A stretch of DNA of 64,000 nucleotides from positions 62,001 through 126,000 of the forward strand of contig NZ_CABFPH010000001.1 of assembly GCF_902141845.1 (NCBI RefSeq), written 5' to 3'. This stretch comes from Methylobacterium symbioticum (lineage in GTDB: Bacteria; Pseudomonadota; Alphaproteobacteria; Rhizobiales; Beijerinckiaceae). A model generated the notes under the pieces. The model was not told the origin of the DNA, did not search any database, and was given only the letters and a program-made list of their open reading frames with translations. Positions 18,809 to 27,421 of the stretch are shown one piece after another. A program made the position numbers and the translations under genes. Every line of letters starts with the position of its first letter. Within the stretch, counting starts at the first letter, position 1.

Positions 18809-20185
18809 TCACGCCTTCTTGCGCAGGCGGCTCGCGAAGAAGCCGTCGAGTCCGCCGCGCACATCCGTGCCGCCGCCGAGATGGCAGGGGAGCGTCCGCA
18901 GATCACCGTTGGCGTCGATCAGCTCGGACAGGCCGCCGACCTCGGCGGGTTCGACCGGCACCCGTTCGAAGGCCGGATAGGCCGCGAGGAAGTCCGAGAT
19001 CTGGCGCTCGCCCTCCTGCGGCTCCAGCGAGCAGGTGCAGTAGACGAGCCGACCGCCGGGCTTCACGAGCGCGGCGGCCTTGTCGAGGAGCTTGGCCTGC
19101 AGGATCGTGAGCCGGGTGATGTCCTGCGGCGCCTTGGTCCAGGCCACGTCCGGGTGGCGCCGGATGGTGCCGGTGGCCGAGCAGGGTGCATCGAGGAGCA
19201 CGGCGTCGAATTCACCCGCGCGGTCGAGGCTCAGCGCATCTCCGGTCACGATCTCGGCGGTTAGGCCGAGGCGGTCGAGGTTGCGCTGCAAGCGCTCCAG
19301 GCGCGGAGCGGAGCGGTCGATCGCCGTCACCTGAGCACCCGCGGCGGCGAGCTGCGCGGTCTTGCCCCCCGGTGCGGCACAGAGATCGGCGACGCGCTCG
19401 CCGGGCCGCGCCTCGAGAAGCCGGGCGGGGAGAGCGGCGGCGGCGTCCTGGACCCACCACGCGCCGGCTTCAAACCCGTCGAGGCTCGGCACGGGCGCGG
19501 TCTCGGCCGGCAGGCGAAGCGAGCCGGTCGGTAGCAGCGCCGCCCCGAGCCGGGCGGCCCAGAGCTCCGGATCGGCCTTCACGGTGATGTCGACGGTGGC
19601 GCCCGCGAGATGCGCCCGGGCGATGGCCTCGGCGCGCTCCGGCCCGTAGGTCTCCTGCCAGTGCTCGGCCAGCCAGTCTGGCGCCCCGTCGGCGAGGGGG
19701 GCAGTTCCGGCGAGGATCTCGTCCCGCTCGCGGGCGATCCGGCGCAGCACCGCGTTGACGAGCCCGGCCAGATGCTGCGTGCGCTGGTCGGCCTTGGCGA
19801 GTCGCACGGCGAGATCGACCGCAGCGTGGTCGGGCACTGCGAGGTCGAGGATCTGGGCCGCACCCGTCGCGAGCAGGGCCAGCAGCACCGGCTGATGCTC
19901 GGGCAGGCCGCGCTCGAGCCGCGCGTCTAGGGTGCGCCGGATCAGGCCGAGACGGCGGAACGTGGTGGTGGCGATGGCCCGCGCAAGGCCGGCATCGGCG
20001 GGGGCGAGGCTGCGGACATGCTGGGCCAGCGCGTCCTCAAGGGCGAGCGCCCGGTTCTGCCCGAGCAGCTCGGCGACGGCGCGGGCGGCGGCGGCGCGGG
20101 CGGGCAGCCCGGCCGCCTCTGGGAGCGCCGCGTCCTGCGCGGGGTCGGCTTTGCGTCCGTTGCGGGGCGTCCGTCTCAATGCCAC
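18809..20185 (-). CDS. rsmB: 16S rRNA m5C967 methyltransferase RsmB family
   Basis: A 458-residue RNA methyltransferase. The N-terminal NusB-like domain (~30-165; ARAAAARAVAELLGQNRALALED, VNAVLRRIARERDEIL) binds RNA, and the C-terminal Rossmann domain has SAM motif I VADLCAAPGGKTAQLAAAG. Motif IV is LDAPCSATGTIRRHPDVAW and the catalytic Cys motif is LVYCTCSLEPQEGE; both cysteines of RNA m5C enzymes are present. The C-terminus HLGGGTDVRGGLDGFFASRLRK is typical. It is divergent from the DUF1674 gene with a 71-bp gap. Confidence 0.9.
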   Translation of the reverse strand: MALRRTPRNGRKADPAQDAALPEAAGLPARAAAARAVAELLGQNRALALEDALAQHVRSLAPADAGLARAIATTTFRRLGLIRRTLDARLERGLPEHQPVLLALLATGAAQILDLAVPDHAAVDLAVRLAKADQRTQHLAGLVNAVLRRIARERDEILAGTAPLADGAPDWLAEHWQETYGPERAEAIARAHLAGATVDITVKADPELWAARLGAALLPTGSLRLPAETAPVPSLDGFEAGAWWVQDAAAALPARLLEARPGERVADLCAAPGGKTAQLAAAGAQVTAIDRSAPRLERLQRNLDRLGLTAEIVTGDALSLDRAGEFDAVLLDAPCSATGTIRRHPDVAWTKAPQDITRLTILQAKLLDKAAALVKPGGRLVYCTCSLEPQEGERQISDFLAAYPAFERVPVEPAEVGGLSELIDANGDLRTLPCHLGGGTDVRGGLDGFFASRLRKKA

Positions 20186-20256
20186 TTTAATCGATCACTT
20201 TCCTGGATGTCCGGTCCGGCTGTGCCGGCCCTTGCCCTTTCATCCGAGCGAGCCCG

Positions 20257-20469
20257 ATGCAAGACGAAACACCGAAGGATCCGGAATCGACCCCGCGCGC
20301 GCTCAGCCCCGCAGCCCGGCGCGCACTGGCGGAAGCCGCCGAGCGCCGCGCCGCGGTCGATGCGCGCGCGGCCGAGATCGCGGCCAAGCCTGAGCACCAG
20401 GGCCGCGGCGGCCTGGAGCCGGTGCGTTACCAGGACTGGGAGGTGAAAGGCCTCGCTGTCGACTTCTGA
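20257..20469 (+). CDS. DUF1674 protein, succinate dehydrogenase assembly factor 4-like
   Basis: A 70-residue protein whose C-terminus GGLEPVRYQDWEVKGLAVDF is the DUF1674/SDHAF4 signature. In eukaryotes SDHAF4 binds the flavinylated SdhA subunit before complex II assembly, and the alphaproteobacterial homologue is presumed to do the same; this is family knowledge. The N-terminal half is Ala/Arg-rich and probably disordered. No sdh genes are nearby. It is the first gene right of a divergent promoter shared with rsmB. Confidence 0.85.
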   Translation: MQDETPKDPESTPRALSPAARRALAEAAERRAAVDARAAEIAAKPEHQGRGGLEPVRYQDWEVKGLAVDF

Positions 20470-20612
20470 TCCCTGTCGGCAGACCCGAGGCGGCGACGCC
20501 CGCGGTTCCGCCGAGCCGGATTGTCATCCCGCGGTGAATCCTGCAGGCTCGTGCCGCCGCGCGACCGACGGATGCCAGCCCGGACCGCGCTGGCTTCGGA
20601 GGGAACCGCTCC

Positions 20613-21890
20613 ATGAGCGACGCACGCAAGGATCGCGCCGGCCTCGCGAGCCCGCACCGGCGGCGCCTCCTCGGACAGGGCGCGGCCCTCGTCGGTGGCG
20701 CCCTGGCCGGAAGCACGGCGCGAGCCGTCGCGGCCGACGATGCGAACGCCCCGCCGAGCATCCCGGACTGGATGCGGGCGCCGGGCGCTGATGTGGGCAG
20801 CGAACCCTATGGGACGCCCTCGCGGTACGAGCGCCGCCTCATCCGGAACATCCCGAAGAACCTGCCGCAATACATCTCGGCCTCCAGCCGCACGCCCCTG
20901 CAGGATCTCGACGGCATCATCACGCCCAACGGGCTGTTCTACGAGCGCCATCACGGCGGCATCCCGGAGATCGATCCGAGCCAGCACCGGCTGATGATCC
21001 ACGGCCTCGTGGAAACGCCGCTGATCCTGTCCATGGACGAGATCCGGCGCTTCCCGTCCGAGTCGCAGATCTACTTCCTCGAATGCTCCGGCAATCCGGG
21101 CTTCGAGGCGATGTCGGGGCGCACGGCCTCGGATCTGGTCGGGCTCGTGAGCTGCTCGGAATGGACAGGCGTTCGGCTACGGACCGTGCTCGAAGAAGCC
21201 GGCCTCAAATCCGAGGCGCGCTGGGTCGTCGCGGAAGGGGCAGATGCGGCCGCGATGACCCGCAGCCTCCCGATCGCGAAGTGCCTCGACGACGCGATGC
21301 TCGTCTACAGCCAGAACGGCGAGCGGCTGCGCCCGCAACAGGGCTACCCGCTCCGGGTGCTGCTGCCGGGCTACGAAGGCAACATGAGCGTGAAGTGGCT
21401 GCGCCGCCTCAACGTCACGGCCGAACCCGCCTATTCCCGCGAGGAGACCTCGAAATACACCGACCTGATGCCCGACGGCACGGCGCGGCAATTCACCTTC
21501 GTCATGGAGGCGAAATCGATCATCACCCGGCCGTCCGGCACGCAGCGGATCGCCCGGGGCTTCAACGAGATCACCGGCCTCGCCTGGAGCGGCCACGGAC
21601 GCATCCGGACGGTCGAGGTCTCGGTGGATGACGGGCGCAGCTGGACGGAGGCGCAGTTGCAGGCCCCCGTCCTCACCCGGGCCCTCACCCGCTTCCGCCT
21701 GCCCTGGACCTGGGACGGCACGCCGACAACGATCCTCAGCCGCGCGACCGACGAGACCGGCTACGTGCAGCCGTATTTCGCGGACCTGACTGCGATCCGC
21801 GGCACGAAGTCGTTCTACCACAACAATGCGATCATCCCCTGGCGGATCGCGGCGAGCGGGGAGGTCACGAATGGCTTCGTCAAAGCGTAG
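20613..21890 (+). CDS. soxC: sulfite dehydrogenase molybdopterin subunit SoxC
   Basis: A 425-residue periplasmic molybdoenzyme of the sulfite oxidase family. A Tat-like signal (HRRRLLGQGAALVGGALAG) precedes the Moco domain, in which Cys158 in IYFLECSGNPGFEAM is the molybdenum ligand. The C-terminal dimerisation domain contains GLAWSGHGRIRTVEVSVDDG. SoxC with SoxD oxidises sulfite or sulfane sulfur in the periplasm and passes electrons to cytochrome c. The soxD start lies inside the soxC end (20-bp overlap). No soxXYZAB is present, so the pair may act alone, for example on sulfite released from organosulfur compounds. Confidence 0.88.
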   Translation: MSDARKDRAGLASPHRRRLLGQGAALVGGALAGSTARAVAADDANAPPSIPDWMRAPGADVGSEPYGTPSRYERRLIRNIPKNLPQYISASSRTPLQDLDGIITPNGLFYERHHGGIPEIDPSQHRLMIHGLVETPLILSMDEIRRFPSESQIYFLECSGNPGFEAMSGRTASDLVGLVSCSEWTGVRLRTVLEEAGLKSEARWVVAEGADAAAMTRSLPIAKCLDDAMLVYSQNGERLRPQQGYPLRVLLPGYEGNMSVKWLRRLNVTAEPAYSREETSKYTDLMPDGTARQFTFVMEAKSIITRPSGTQRIARGFNEITGLAWSGHGRIRTVEVSVDDGRSWTEAQLQAPVLTRALTRFRLPWTWDGTPTTILSRATDETGYVQPYFADLTAIRGTKSFYHNNAIIPWRIAASGEVTNGFVKA

Positions 21891-22422
21891 GGTCATCGCG
21901 CTCGTGATGGCCTTGCCCCTGCTCGCCGCCGCGGCCGAGGCTGGCCCACGCTACGGGCTCGGTCGGCCCGCGACCCAGGCCGAGATCGCCGCCTGGGACA
22001 TCGACATCGATCGCGACGGGCGCAAGCTGCCGCCCGGGAGCGGCAGCGTCGCCCAGGGCCGCACCCTCTTCGCCGCGCAATGCGCGGGCTGTCACGGCGC
22101 GAAGGGTGAAGGCGGCAGCGGTGAGCGGCTCGTCGGCGGTGGGGGCAGTCTCGCCTCGGGCAAGCCGGTCAAGACCGTCGGCAGCTTCTGGCCCTACGCG
22201 CCGACGCTGTTCGACTATATCCGCCGCGCGATGCCGCTGAATGCCCCGCAATCGCTGACGAATGCGGAGGTCTACGCGGTCTCGGCCTATGTGCTGCACC
22301 TGAACGGCCTCGTGCCGGACGATGCGGTGCTGGATGCGGCCGCACTCGCCGCGATCCGCATGCCGAACCGCGACGGCTTCGTGCCGGATCCGCGGCCCGA
22401 CGTGCAGCGCGCGAGCCGATAG
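21871..22422 (+). CDS. soxD: c-type cytochrome subunit SoxD-like, single haem
   Basis: A 183-residue periplasmic cytochrome c. After a signal peptide (RRVIALVMALPLLAAAAEA) comes YGLGRPATQAEIAAWDIDI, the SoxD-type N-terminus, then one haem site CAGCH and the likely axial Met in IRRAMPLNAPQSLT. Classical SoxD of Paracoccus is about twice as long with two haems; this is the short one-haem form. It is the electron acceptor of SoxC by genetic coupling (overlapping genes) and homology. Confidence 0.83.
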   Translation: MASSKRRVIALVMALPLLAAAAEAGPRYGLGRPATQAEIAAWDIDIDRDGRKLPPGSGSVAQGRTLFAAQCAGCHGAKGEGGSGERLVGGGGSLASGKPVKTVGSFWPYAPTLFDYIRRAMPLNAPQSLTNAEVYAVSAYVLHLNGLVPDDAVLDAAALAAIRMPNRDGFVPDPRPDVQRASR

Positions 22423-22456
22423 GCCGGACCGGGCGGCGGCCGCGCCGGATTCCGCC

Positions 22457-23458
22457 TCAGCTCCCCGCCTTGTCGTGGACGTTCGCGAAGAACAGGTCCG
22501 TCCAACGCTCCGCCCCACGGCGGATCGTGCCGGCGCGGGCCATGAAGTCCGCGTATTTCTGGATCGCCCGGGGTGTCGTCGTGAAGCTGACCTGGGGGTC
22601 GGCGAGGATCTCGCCGATCAGCCCGGCATCGCTGGAATCGCGGGCGAGACGGACATAGGCCTGCGCGGCAGCCGCCTTGTCGGCGTTGATCGCGGCCACC
22701 GCCTCGTCGAGGGCGGCCGTGAAGGCCGCGTAGAGCTGGGGGTTGGCCTGGGTGAAGGCGGTTGAGGCCCAGACCACGTTGAAGGTCGATGGCTCGCCGA
22801 GGATGTCGAAGGTGTTGAGCACGGTGCGGATGCCGGGGCGGCGCAGCTCCAGCTCCTGGATCGGCGCGGCGGTGAAATGGGCGGTGATCTCGTTGCCGGC
22901 GAGCAGGGCCGCCATCCCGTCCGGATGCGAGAGCGTCACGGTGAGCCGGTCGAGTTCCGTGCGGCGCGCCTCGCCGAGCGCCTTCTCCGCCGCCATCTGC
23001 AGGAACATCGCCTGGACCGAGACCTTGACGGCGGGCAGCGCGATCTTGTCCCGGTCGGTGAGGTCGGCGATCGAGCGCACCTTCGGATTGTTGGTGTTCA
23101 TCAGGAGCGGCATGCTGTTCATCGCCGCCACACCCTTCACGGCGAGCGGCGTCCCGGCGGTCTTCGACCAGAGCAGGACGAGCGGAGGAACGCCGCCGGC
23201 CGCGAACTGGATCTGGCCGGAGAGCAGCGCGTCGTTCATCGCGGCCCCGCCCGCGAGGGTGACGTACTGGACCTGCAGCCCGGCGACGCCGCGGGCGGCG
23301 GCAGCCTTCTGAAGGAGCCCCTGCTCCTCCATCAGCATCAGCGGCAGGTGGCCGAGGCTCGGCTGGCGGGCGATGCGCACGCTGCCCGTCTCGGCCCCGG
23401 CGCGGCCGAGCCCCGCGACCCAGGCCGCCGCCCCCGCCAGAACGTCCCGTCTGCGCAT
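22457..23458 (-). CDS. NitT/TauT-type ABC substrate-binding protein
   Basis: A 333-residue periplasmic binding protein of the nitrate/sulfonate/taurine group. The signal MRRRDVLAGAAAWVAGLGRAGA is followed by VRIARQPSLGHLPLMLMEEQGLL, the typical entry motif, and AAMNDALLSGQIQFAAGGVPPLV. The ligand cannot be assigned. No permease or ATPase gene is adjacent; the upstream gene on the same strand (97-bp gap) is a ThDP enzyme, and soxCD converges on it from the left. This suggests a sulfonate or related carboxylate ligand, which is inference. Confidence 0.8.
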   Translation of the reverse strand: MRRRDVLAGAAAWVAGLGRAGAETGSVRIARQPSLGHLPLMLMEEQGLLQKAAAARGVAGLQVQYVTLAGGAAMNDALLSGQIQFAAGGVPPLVLLWSKTAGTPLAVKGVAAMNSMPLLMNTNNPKVRSIADLTDRDKIALPAVKVSVQAMFLQMAAEKALGEARRTELDRLTVTLSHPDGMAALLAGNEITAHFTAAPIQELELRRPGIRTVLNTFDILGEPSTFNVVWASTAFTQANPQLYAAFTAALDEAVAAINADKAAAAQAYVRLARDSSDAGLIGEILADPQVSFTTTPRAIQKYADFMARAGTIRRGAERWTDLFFANVHDKAGS

Positions 23459-23555
23459 GTCACTCTCCCTGGCGCCGCGCTCGGGGATCCGGGCGAGCCG
23501 GTCTCCGCTCCGCGCGGGCGCCGGCGTCGGAGCGGATCCTCTCCGAGAACGGGAT

Positions 23556-25172
23556 TCAGGCCGGCCGACGGATCGCCGGGGCCGGCACGCTCTCGATCAT
23601 CACGTTGATGCAGGCGGGCTTTCCGCTCGCCCGCGCCGCCTCCAGGGCCGGCCCGAGCTCCTCGGGCCGCGTGACCAGGGCGCCGAATCCGCCGAGCGCG
23701 CTCACGACCGCGTCGTAGCGGGTGGGCAGCAGATCGCAGTGGCGCGCCCGCTCGGCGCCGTAGCTGCGCAGCTGGATCTGGTGCTCGGCGTTCCAGCGAG
23801 CGTCGTTGCCGACGACCGCGATGATCGGCGCGCCGTAGCGCAGGGCGGTGTCGAACTCGGCCATGTGGAAGCCGAAGGTGCCGTCGCCGAGCACGGCCAC
23901 CACGGGTGCCCCCGGCCGCTCCATCTGCGCGGCGATGGCGAAGGGGATCGAGGCGCCGATCGTGCCCGAGACCCCGTTGACGAGGCGCCGCCCGGCCCGG
24001 ACCAGCGCCTGCGGCCATTGCCCGATCTCGCCGCCGTCGCAGATCAGCGTGGCCTCCGGATGCACGCTCAGGAAGGCATCGACGCCGCGGCACAGCTCGA
24101 CCGGATGCAGGCTAGCCGGCCCGCCCGCGAGATCCGCCCAGGCGGGCGGGCGATAGGCCAGCGCCTCACGGGCCTCCCGGGCCCAGGCGTCGTGCCGCGG
24201 CGTCCCGCCGCGCGCCGCGAGGGCGTCGAGGGTGGCGCCGGGATCGGCGATGCCCGAGGCGACGAGGCGATCCGCCGGCGCGCGGGCGATCAGGACGGGA
24301 TCGGGATCGACCACGGCGATCCGGCAATCCGGCGCCAGCGCGCCCCCGAATTTCAGCGTGAAGTCGAGAGGCTTGGCCAGAAGCACGAGGAGGTCGGCCC
24401 GGCCGAGCACGTCGGACAGGCACCCGAGAGACGGATCGTTGATCCCCCGGGGGCTTTCCACCCCGATCACCGGCAGGCCGAGCCGCTCGGCGGCGTCGGC
24501 CATCGCGGCGCGCCCGGACCCGCCGCACAGGGCGGGTCCGCAGACGACAAGAGGGCGTTCCGCCCGGCCGATCTCCGCCGAGAGGTCGTCGACCAGGGCG
24601 GCGTCGGGCTCGGCCACGCGGATGCGGGCGGCCTCCGGACCCGGGATCCGAACGCTGCCGGCGGGGACGCGCGCCTCGAGCAGGTCGACGGGCAGGCTGA
24701 GATGGACGGGCCCCGGCCGGCCCTCGCGGGCGATGCGGACGGCGCGCACGAGATCGGAGCCCAGGGTCGCGGCGGCGGTCGCGGTCCAGGACGCCTTGGT
24801 CATCGGCCGCGCGATGGCCGCCTGGTCCATCTCCTGGAAGGCGCCGCGGCCCAGCTCGCTCAACGGCGCATGGCCCGAGAGCAGCAGCACCGGCGACTCG
24901 GCGGCGAGCGCCGTGAACAGGGCCGCCGCCCCGTTCGAGTGTCCCTGACCGCCCGTGACCAGCGCGACGGCGACCTCGCCCGTCAGGCGGCCCCAGGCAT
25001 CGGCCATGTGCACGCAGGCGGCCTCATGGCGGACATGCACGATCGCGATGCCGGTCTCCAGAAGCGCATCGAAGATCGGCATGATGTGGTTGCCGGACAG
25101 GGTGAAGACGCGGCGGACGCCGAGCGCCTCCAGGGTCTGCGCGACGATGTCCGCCCCACGCAACGAAGCCAT
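23556..25172 (-). CDS. thiamine-diphosphate-dependent enzyme, acetolactate-synthase-like
   Basis: A 538-residue protein with the three-domain ThDP fold: the pyrimidine-binding domain with catalytic Glu50 in VHVRHEAACVHMADAWGR, a central domain around residues 185-320, and the diphosphate-binding domain with GDGTFGFHMAEFDTALRYG...NDARWN (GDG-N motif). Relatives include acetolactate synthase, benzoylformate decarboxylase, oxalyl-CoA decarboxylase and sulfoacetaldehyde acetyltransferase; the substrate cannot be told from motifs alone. No small regulatory ALS subunit is adjacent, arguing against branched-chain amino acid synthesis. It is co-directional with the downstream binding protein. Confidence 0.8.
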   Translation of the reverse strand: MASLRGADIVAQTLEALGVRRVFTLSGNHIMPIFDALLETGIAIVHVRHEAACVHMADAWGRLTGEVAVALVTGGQGHSNGAAALFTALAAESPVLLLSGHAPLSELGRGAFQEMDQAAIARPMTKASWTATAAATLGSDLVRAVRIAREGRPGPVHLSLPVDLLEARVPAGSVRIPGPEAARIRVAEPDAALVDDLSAEIGRAERPLVVCGPALCGGSGRAAMADAAERLGLPVIGVESPRGINDPSLGCLSDVLGRADLLVLLAKPLDFTLKFGGALAPDCRIAVVDPDPVLIARAPADRLVASGIADPGATLDALAARGGTPRHDAWAREAREALAYRPPAWADLAGGPASLHPVELCRGVDAFLSVHPEATLICDGGEIGQWPQALVRAGRRLVNGVSGTIGASIPFAIAAQMERPGAPVVAVLGDGTFGFHMAEFDTALRYGAPIIAVVGNDARWNAEHQIQLRSYGAERARHCDLLPTRYDAVVSALGGFGALVTRPEELGPALEAARASGKPACINVMIESVPAPAIRRPA

Positions 25173-25739
25173 CTCTCCTCCCTGTGCCGATCCTGACCTG
25201 CGCCCGCGCCCCGAGGACGGGGTGAGCCGGCTCTCGGACCGGGGTCGCTCCGATTCGAAGGGTTTGCAAGGTTAGCCCCCGGCGGATCTCACGATGCCGA
25301 TCCGCAAGACTGGCACCGCTTCGGGAACACCTGTGCAAGGCAGCCAGTAGTCTCTCCGATCGGCGAACAGGAAGCCGTCGGATTAGAATTTAAGCAAGTA
25401 AATTCTCAATCACTTCAGAATTATTCAACTTGCCTTCGATAGCGCGAAAGCTGCGCCGGGTCCGTCCGCGCCTGTCACCCTTCGGATTCCCGATCTCCTC
25501 ATCGCGACGCCGGGCCGGCTCGATACGGACGGTGTGGCCGCCGGCGCATCCAGGGCCCGGGGGCCCTGTCCTCCGCGCAATCCGGCCATGTGCGTCTTCC
25601 GGTGCGCGAGGCGCCCGATATCCGCAACGATTGCTGCACCGCACTGTTGAGACAGCCGCGCCTCTGAGGCGCCGGCCATCGCCGACACGTCGCCTTCCAC
25701 GAGCGGTCCCCCGGCGGATCGCCCCGTCAGAGCTGCCCG
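25173..25739. other. divergent intergenic region with AT-rich inverted repeat
   Basis: This 567-bp region separates the ThDP enzyme from the MFS gene. It contains an AT-rich patch at 25380-25440 with a perfect inverted repeat AGAATTT (25385-25391) / AAATTCT (25400-25406), a candidate operator. The rest is GC-rich and open in several frames without convincing protein character. No regulator gene is present here. Confidence 0.45.
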
Positions 25740-26996
25740 ATGACCCTTGTCGACCTGCCCGAGACCGAGCCCCGCGACGTGGAGCCGACGATCGTTGCGA
25801 CGGCCGCGCCCGCTCCGGGGGCCCATCCGGCCCTGGTCCTCGCCGCGCTGGCGATGGGCGGCTTCGCCATCGGCACGACGGAATTCGCCGCGATGAGCCT
25901 GGTGCCGGCCTTCGCGCCCGAACTCGGGATTGATGCGCCGACGGCAGGGCATGTCATCAGCGCCTACGCCCTCGGCGTGGTGGTCGGCGCACCGGTCATC
26001 GCGGTGCTTGCGGCGCGGATCGCCCGGCGCACATTGCTGGTCGGCCTGATGGTGTTGTTCGCCCTCGGCAACGGCCTCTCGGCGCTGGCACCGAGCTATG
26101 GCTGGATGCTCGCCTTCCGCTTCCTGGCCGGGCTGCCGCATGGCGCCTATTTCGGCGTCGCGGCCCTGGTCGCCGCCTCCCTGGTGCCACGGGCCCGGCG
26201 CTCGCAAGCGGTCTCGCGGGTGATCGCGGGGCTGACCATCGCCACGGTCGTCGGCGTGCCGCTCGCCAACGCCATCGGCCAGCTCGTCGGCTGGCGCTGG
26301 AGCTTCGGCCTCGTGGCGCTGCTCGCCCTGACCACCGCGACGCTGGTGCGGCTCTTCGCTCCCCACGGCGCGCCTGCGGCCGGCGCCAGTGCCCTGCGGG
26401 AGCTCGGCGCCCTGCGCCGGGGTCAGGTCTGGCTGACCCTGGCCACCGGGGCCATCGGGTTCGGCGGCCTGTTCTCGGTCTACACCTATCTGGCTTCGAC
26501 GATGCTGGAGGTCACCCAGGCACCTGCCGCCAGCATTCCGCCGATCCTGGCCGTGTTCGGCCTCGGCCTCACCCTCGGCAACCTCGCCTGCGCCTGGGCG
26601 GCCGACCGGGCGCTGATGCCGGCGGCGGGGGCGACGCTGCTCTGGAGCGCCGGCGCGCTCGCCCTCTACCCGTTCGCGACGGCAAGCCTGTGGACGCTCG
26701 CCCCCGTCGTGTTCCTCATCGGCTGCGGCGGTGGCCTCGCCACCATCCTGCAGACCCGGCTGATGGACGTGGCCGAGGATGCGCAGACGCTGGCGGCAGC
26801 CCTCAACCACTCCGCCTTCAACGTCGCGAACGCGCTGGGGCCCTGGCTCGCCGGCCTCGCCCTCGCGGCCGGGCTCGGCCTGCCCGCGACCGGCTGGGTC
26901 GGCGTGGTCCTGGCGCTCGGTGGGCTCGCCATCTGGGCGGCGTCGCTTCTCGCGGAGCGCCGCACCCGTCCGGCCCGGCTGCGACCGGCGGCCTGA
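25740..26996 (+). CDS. MFS transporter, AraJ-type efflux
   Basis: A 418-residue inner-membrane transporter of 12 predicted segments. The first is LVLAALAMGGFAIGTTEFAAMSLVP, with the GTTEF motif of the AraJ/YdhP drug and sugar exporter group, and the cytosolic loop between segments 2 and 3 follows AAGHVISAYALGVVVGAPV. A later segment LAGLPHGAYFGVAALVAA is also typical of this group. The natural substrate is unknown; related proteins export arabinose-like compounds or drugs. It stands alone; the N-terminal ~35 residues before the first segment are cytosolic. Confidence 0.85.
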   Translation: MTLVDLPETEPRDVEPTIVATAAPAPGAHPALVLAALAMGGFAIGTTEFAAMSLVPAFAPELGIDAPTAGHVISAYALGVVVGAPVIAVLAARIARRTLLVGLMVLFALGNGLSALAPSYGWMLAFRFLAGLPHGAYFGVAALVAASLVPRARRSQAVSRVIAGLTIATVVGVPLANAIGQLVGWRWSFGLVALLALTTATLVRLFAPHGAPAAGASALRELGALRRGQVWLTLATGAIGFGGLFSVYTYLASTMLEVTQAPAASIPPILAVFGLGLTLGNLACAWAADRALMPAAGATLLWSAGALALYPFATASLWTLAPVVFLIGCGGGLATILQTRLMDVAEDAQTLAAALNHSAFNVANALGPWLAGLALAAGLGLPATGWVGVVLALGGLAIWAASLLAERRTRPARLRPAA

Positions 26997-27421
26997 CGAT
27001 CGGGTCGCACGGGACGGAGCGTATCCGCGAGCGATCCTTGCCGGTCTCGTCCGCGACCGCGCCGAGCGGGGCCATGCGGGCTGCTGCCGCGACCGCAGCG
27101 GAGCCGGCGCGGACAAGCGCCTCCTGAGACTGCGGTCTGATCAGAAGAATTTCGATGCCTCTGCGCGGAAAAGCAGCCCATGGGGAACCGCGCCGATTCA
27201 GAAAGATCACAATTGCTCTCTGACTTGACGCGGCCTACCATTGATTAGGCCGCGCAGGTACCGAGCCAGTTCGATGGCGTTCGCTAAATCTGAGCGGCAC
27301 AGTTTCACCCGCGTCGATCATGGCAAAGGGATTACAGTCCTTGAGGGACAGTGCGTCCGAGCACTGTCTTGCATGCAAATGATGTCGTAGAGAGAGTCTC
27401 GACCAGGCGAGCCGCGTCTCG
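26997..27421. other. intergenic region before the kinase gene
   Basis: This 425-bp region has mixed composition, AT-richer than its neighbours after 27130. It carries a perfect 9-bp inverted repeat CGCGGCCTA (27229-27237) / TAGGCCGCG (27246-27254) without T-tract. The kinase promoter must lie to its right. No credible gene is seen in it. Confidence 0.4.

Noticed and set aside
25390-25644. Minus-strand open frame in the ThDP/MFS gap as a possible regulator remnant
   Set aside because: Its composition is Arg/Gly-rich without a helix-turn-helix or RBS; more likely non-coding GC-rich DNA.
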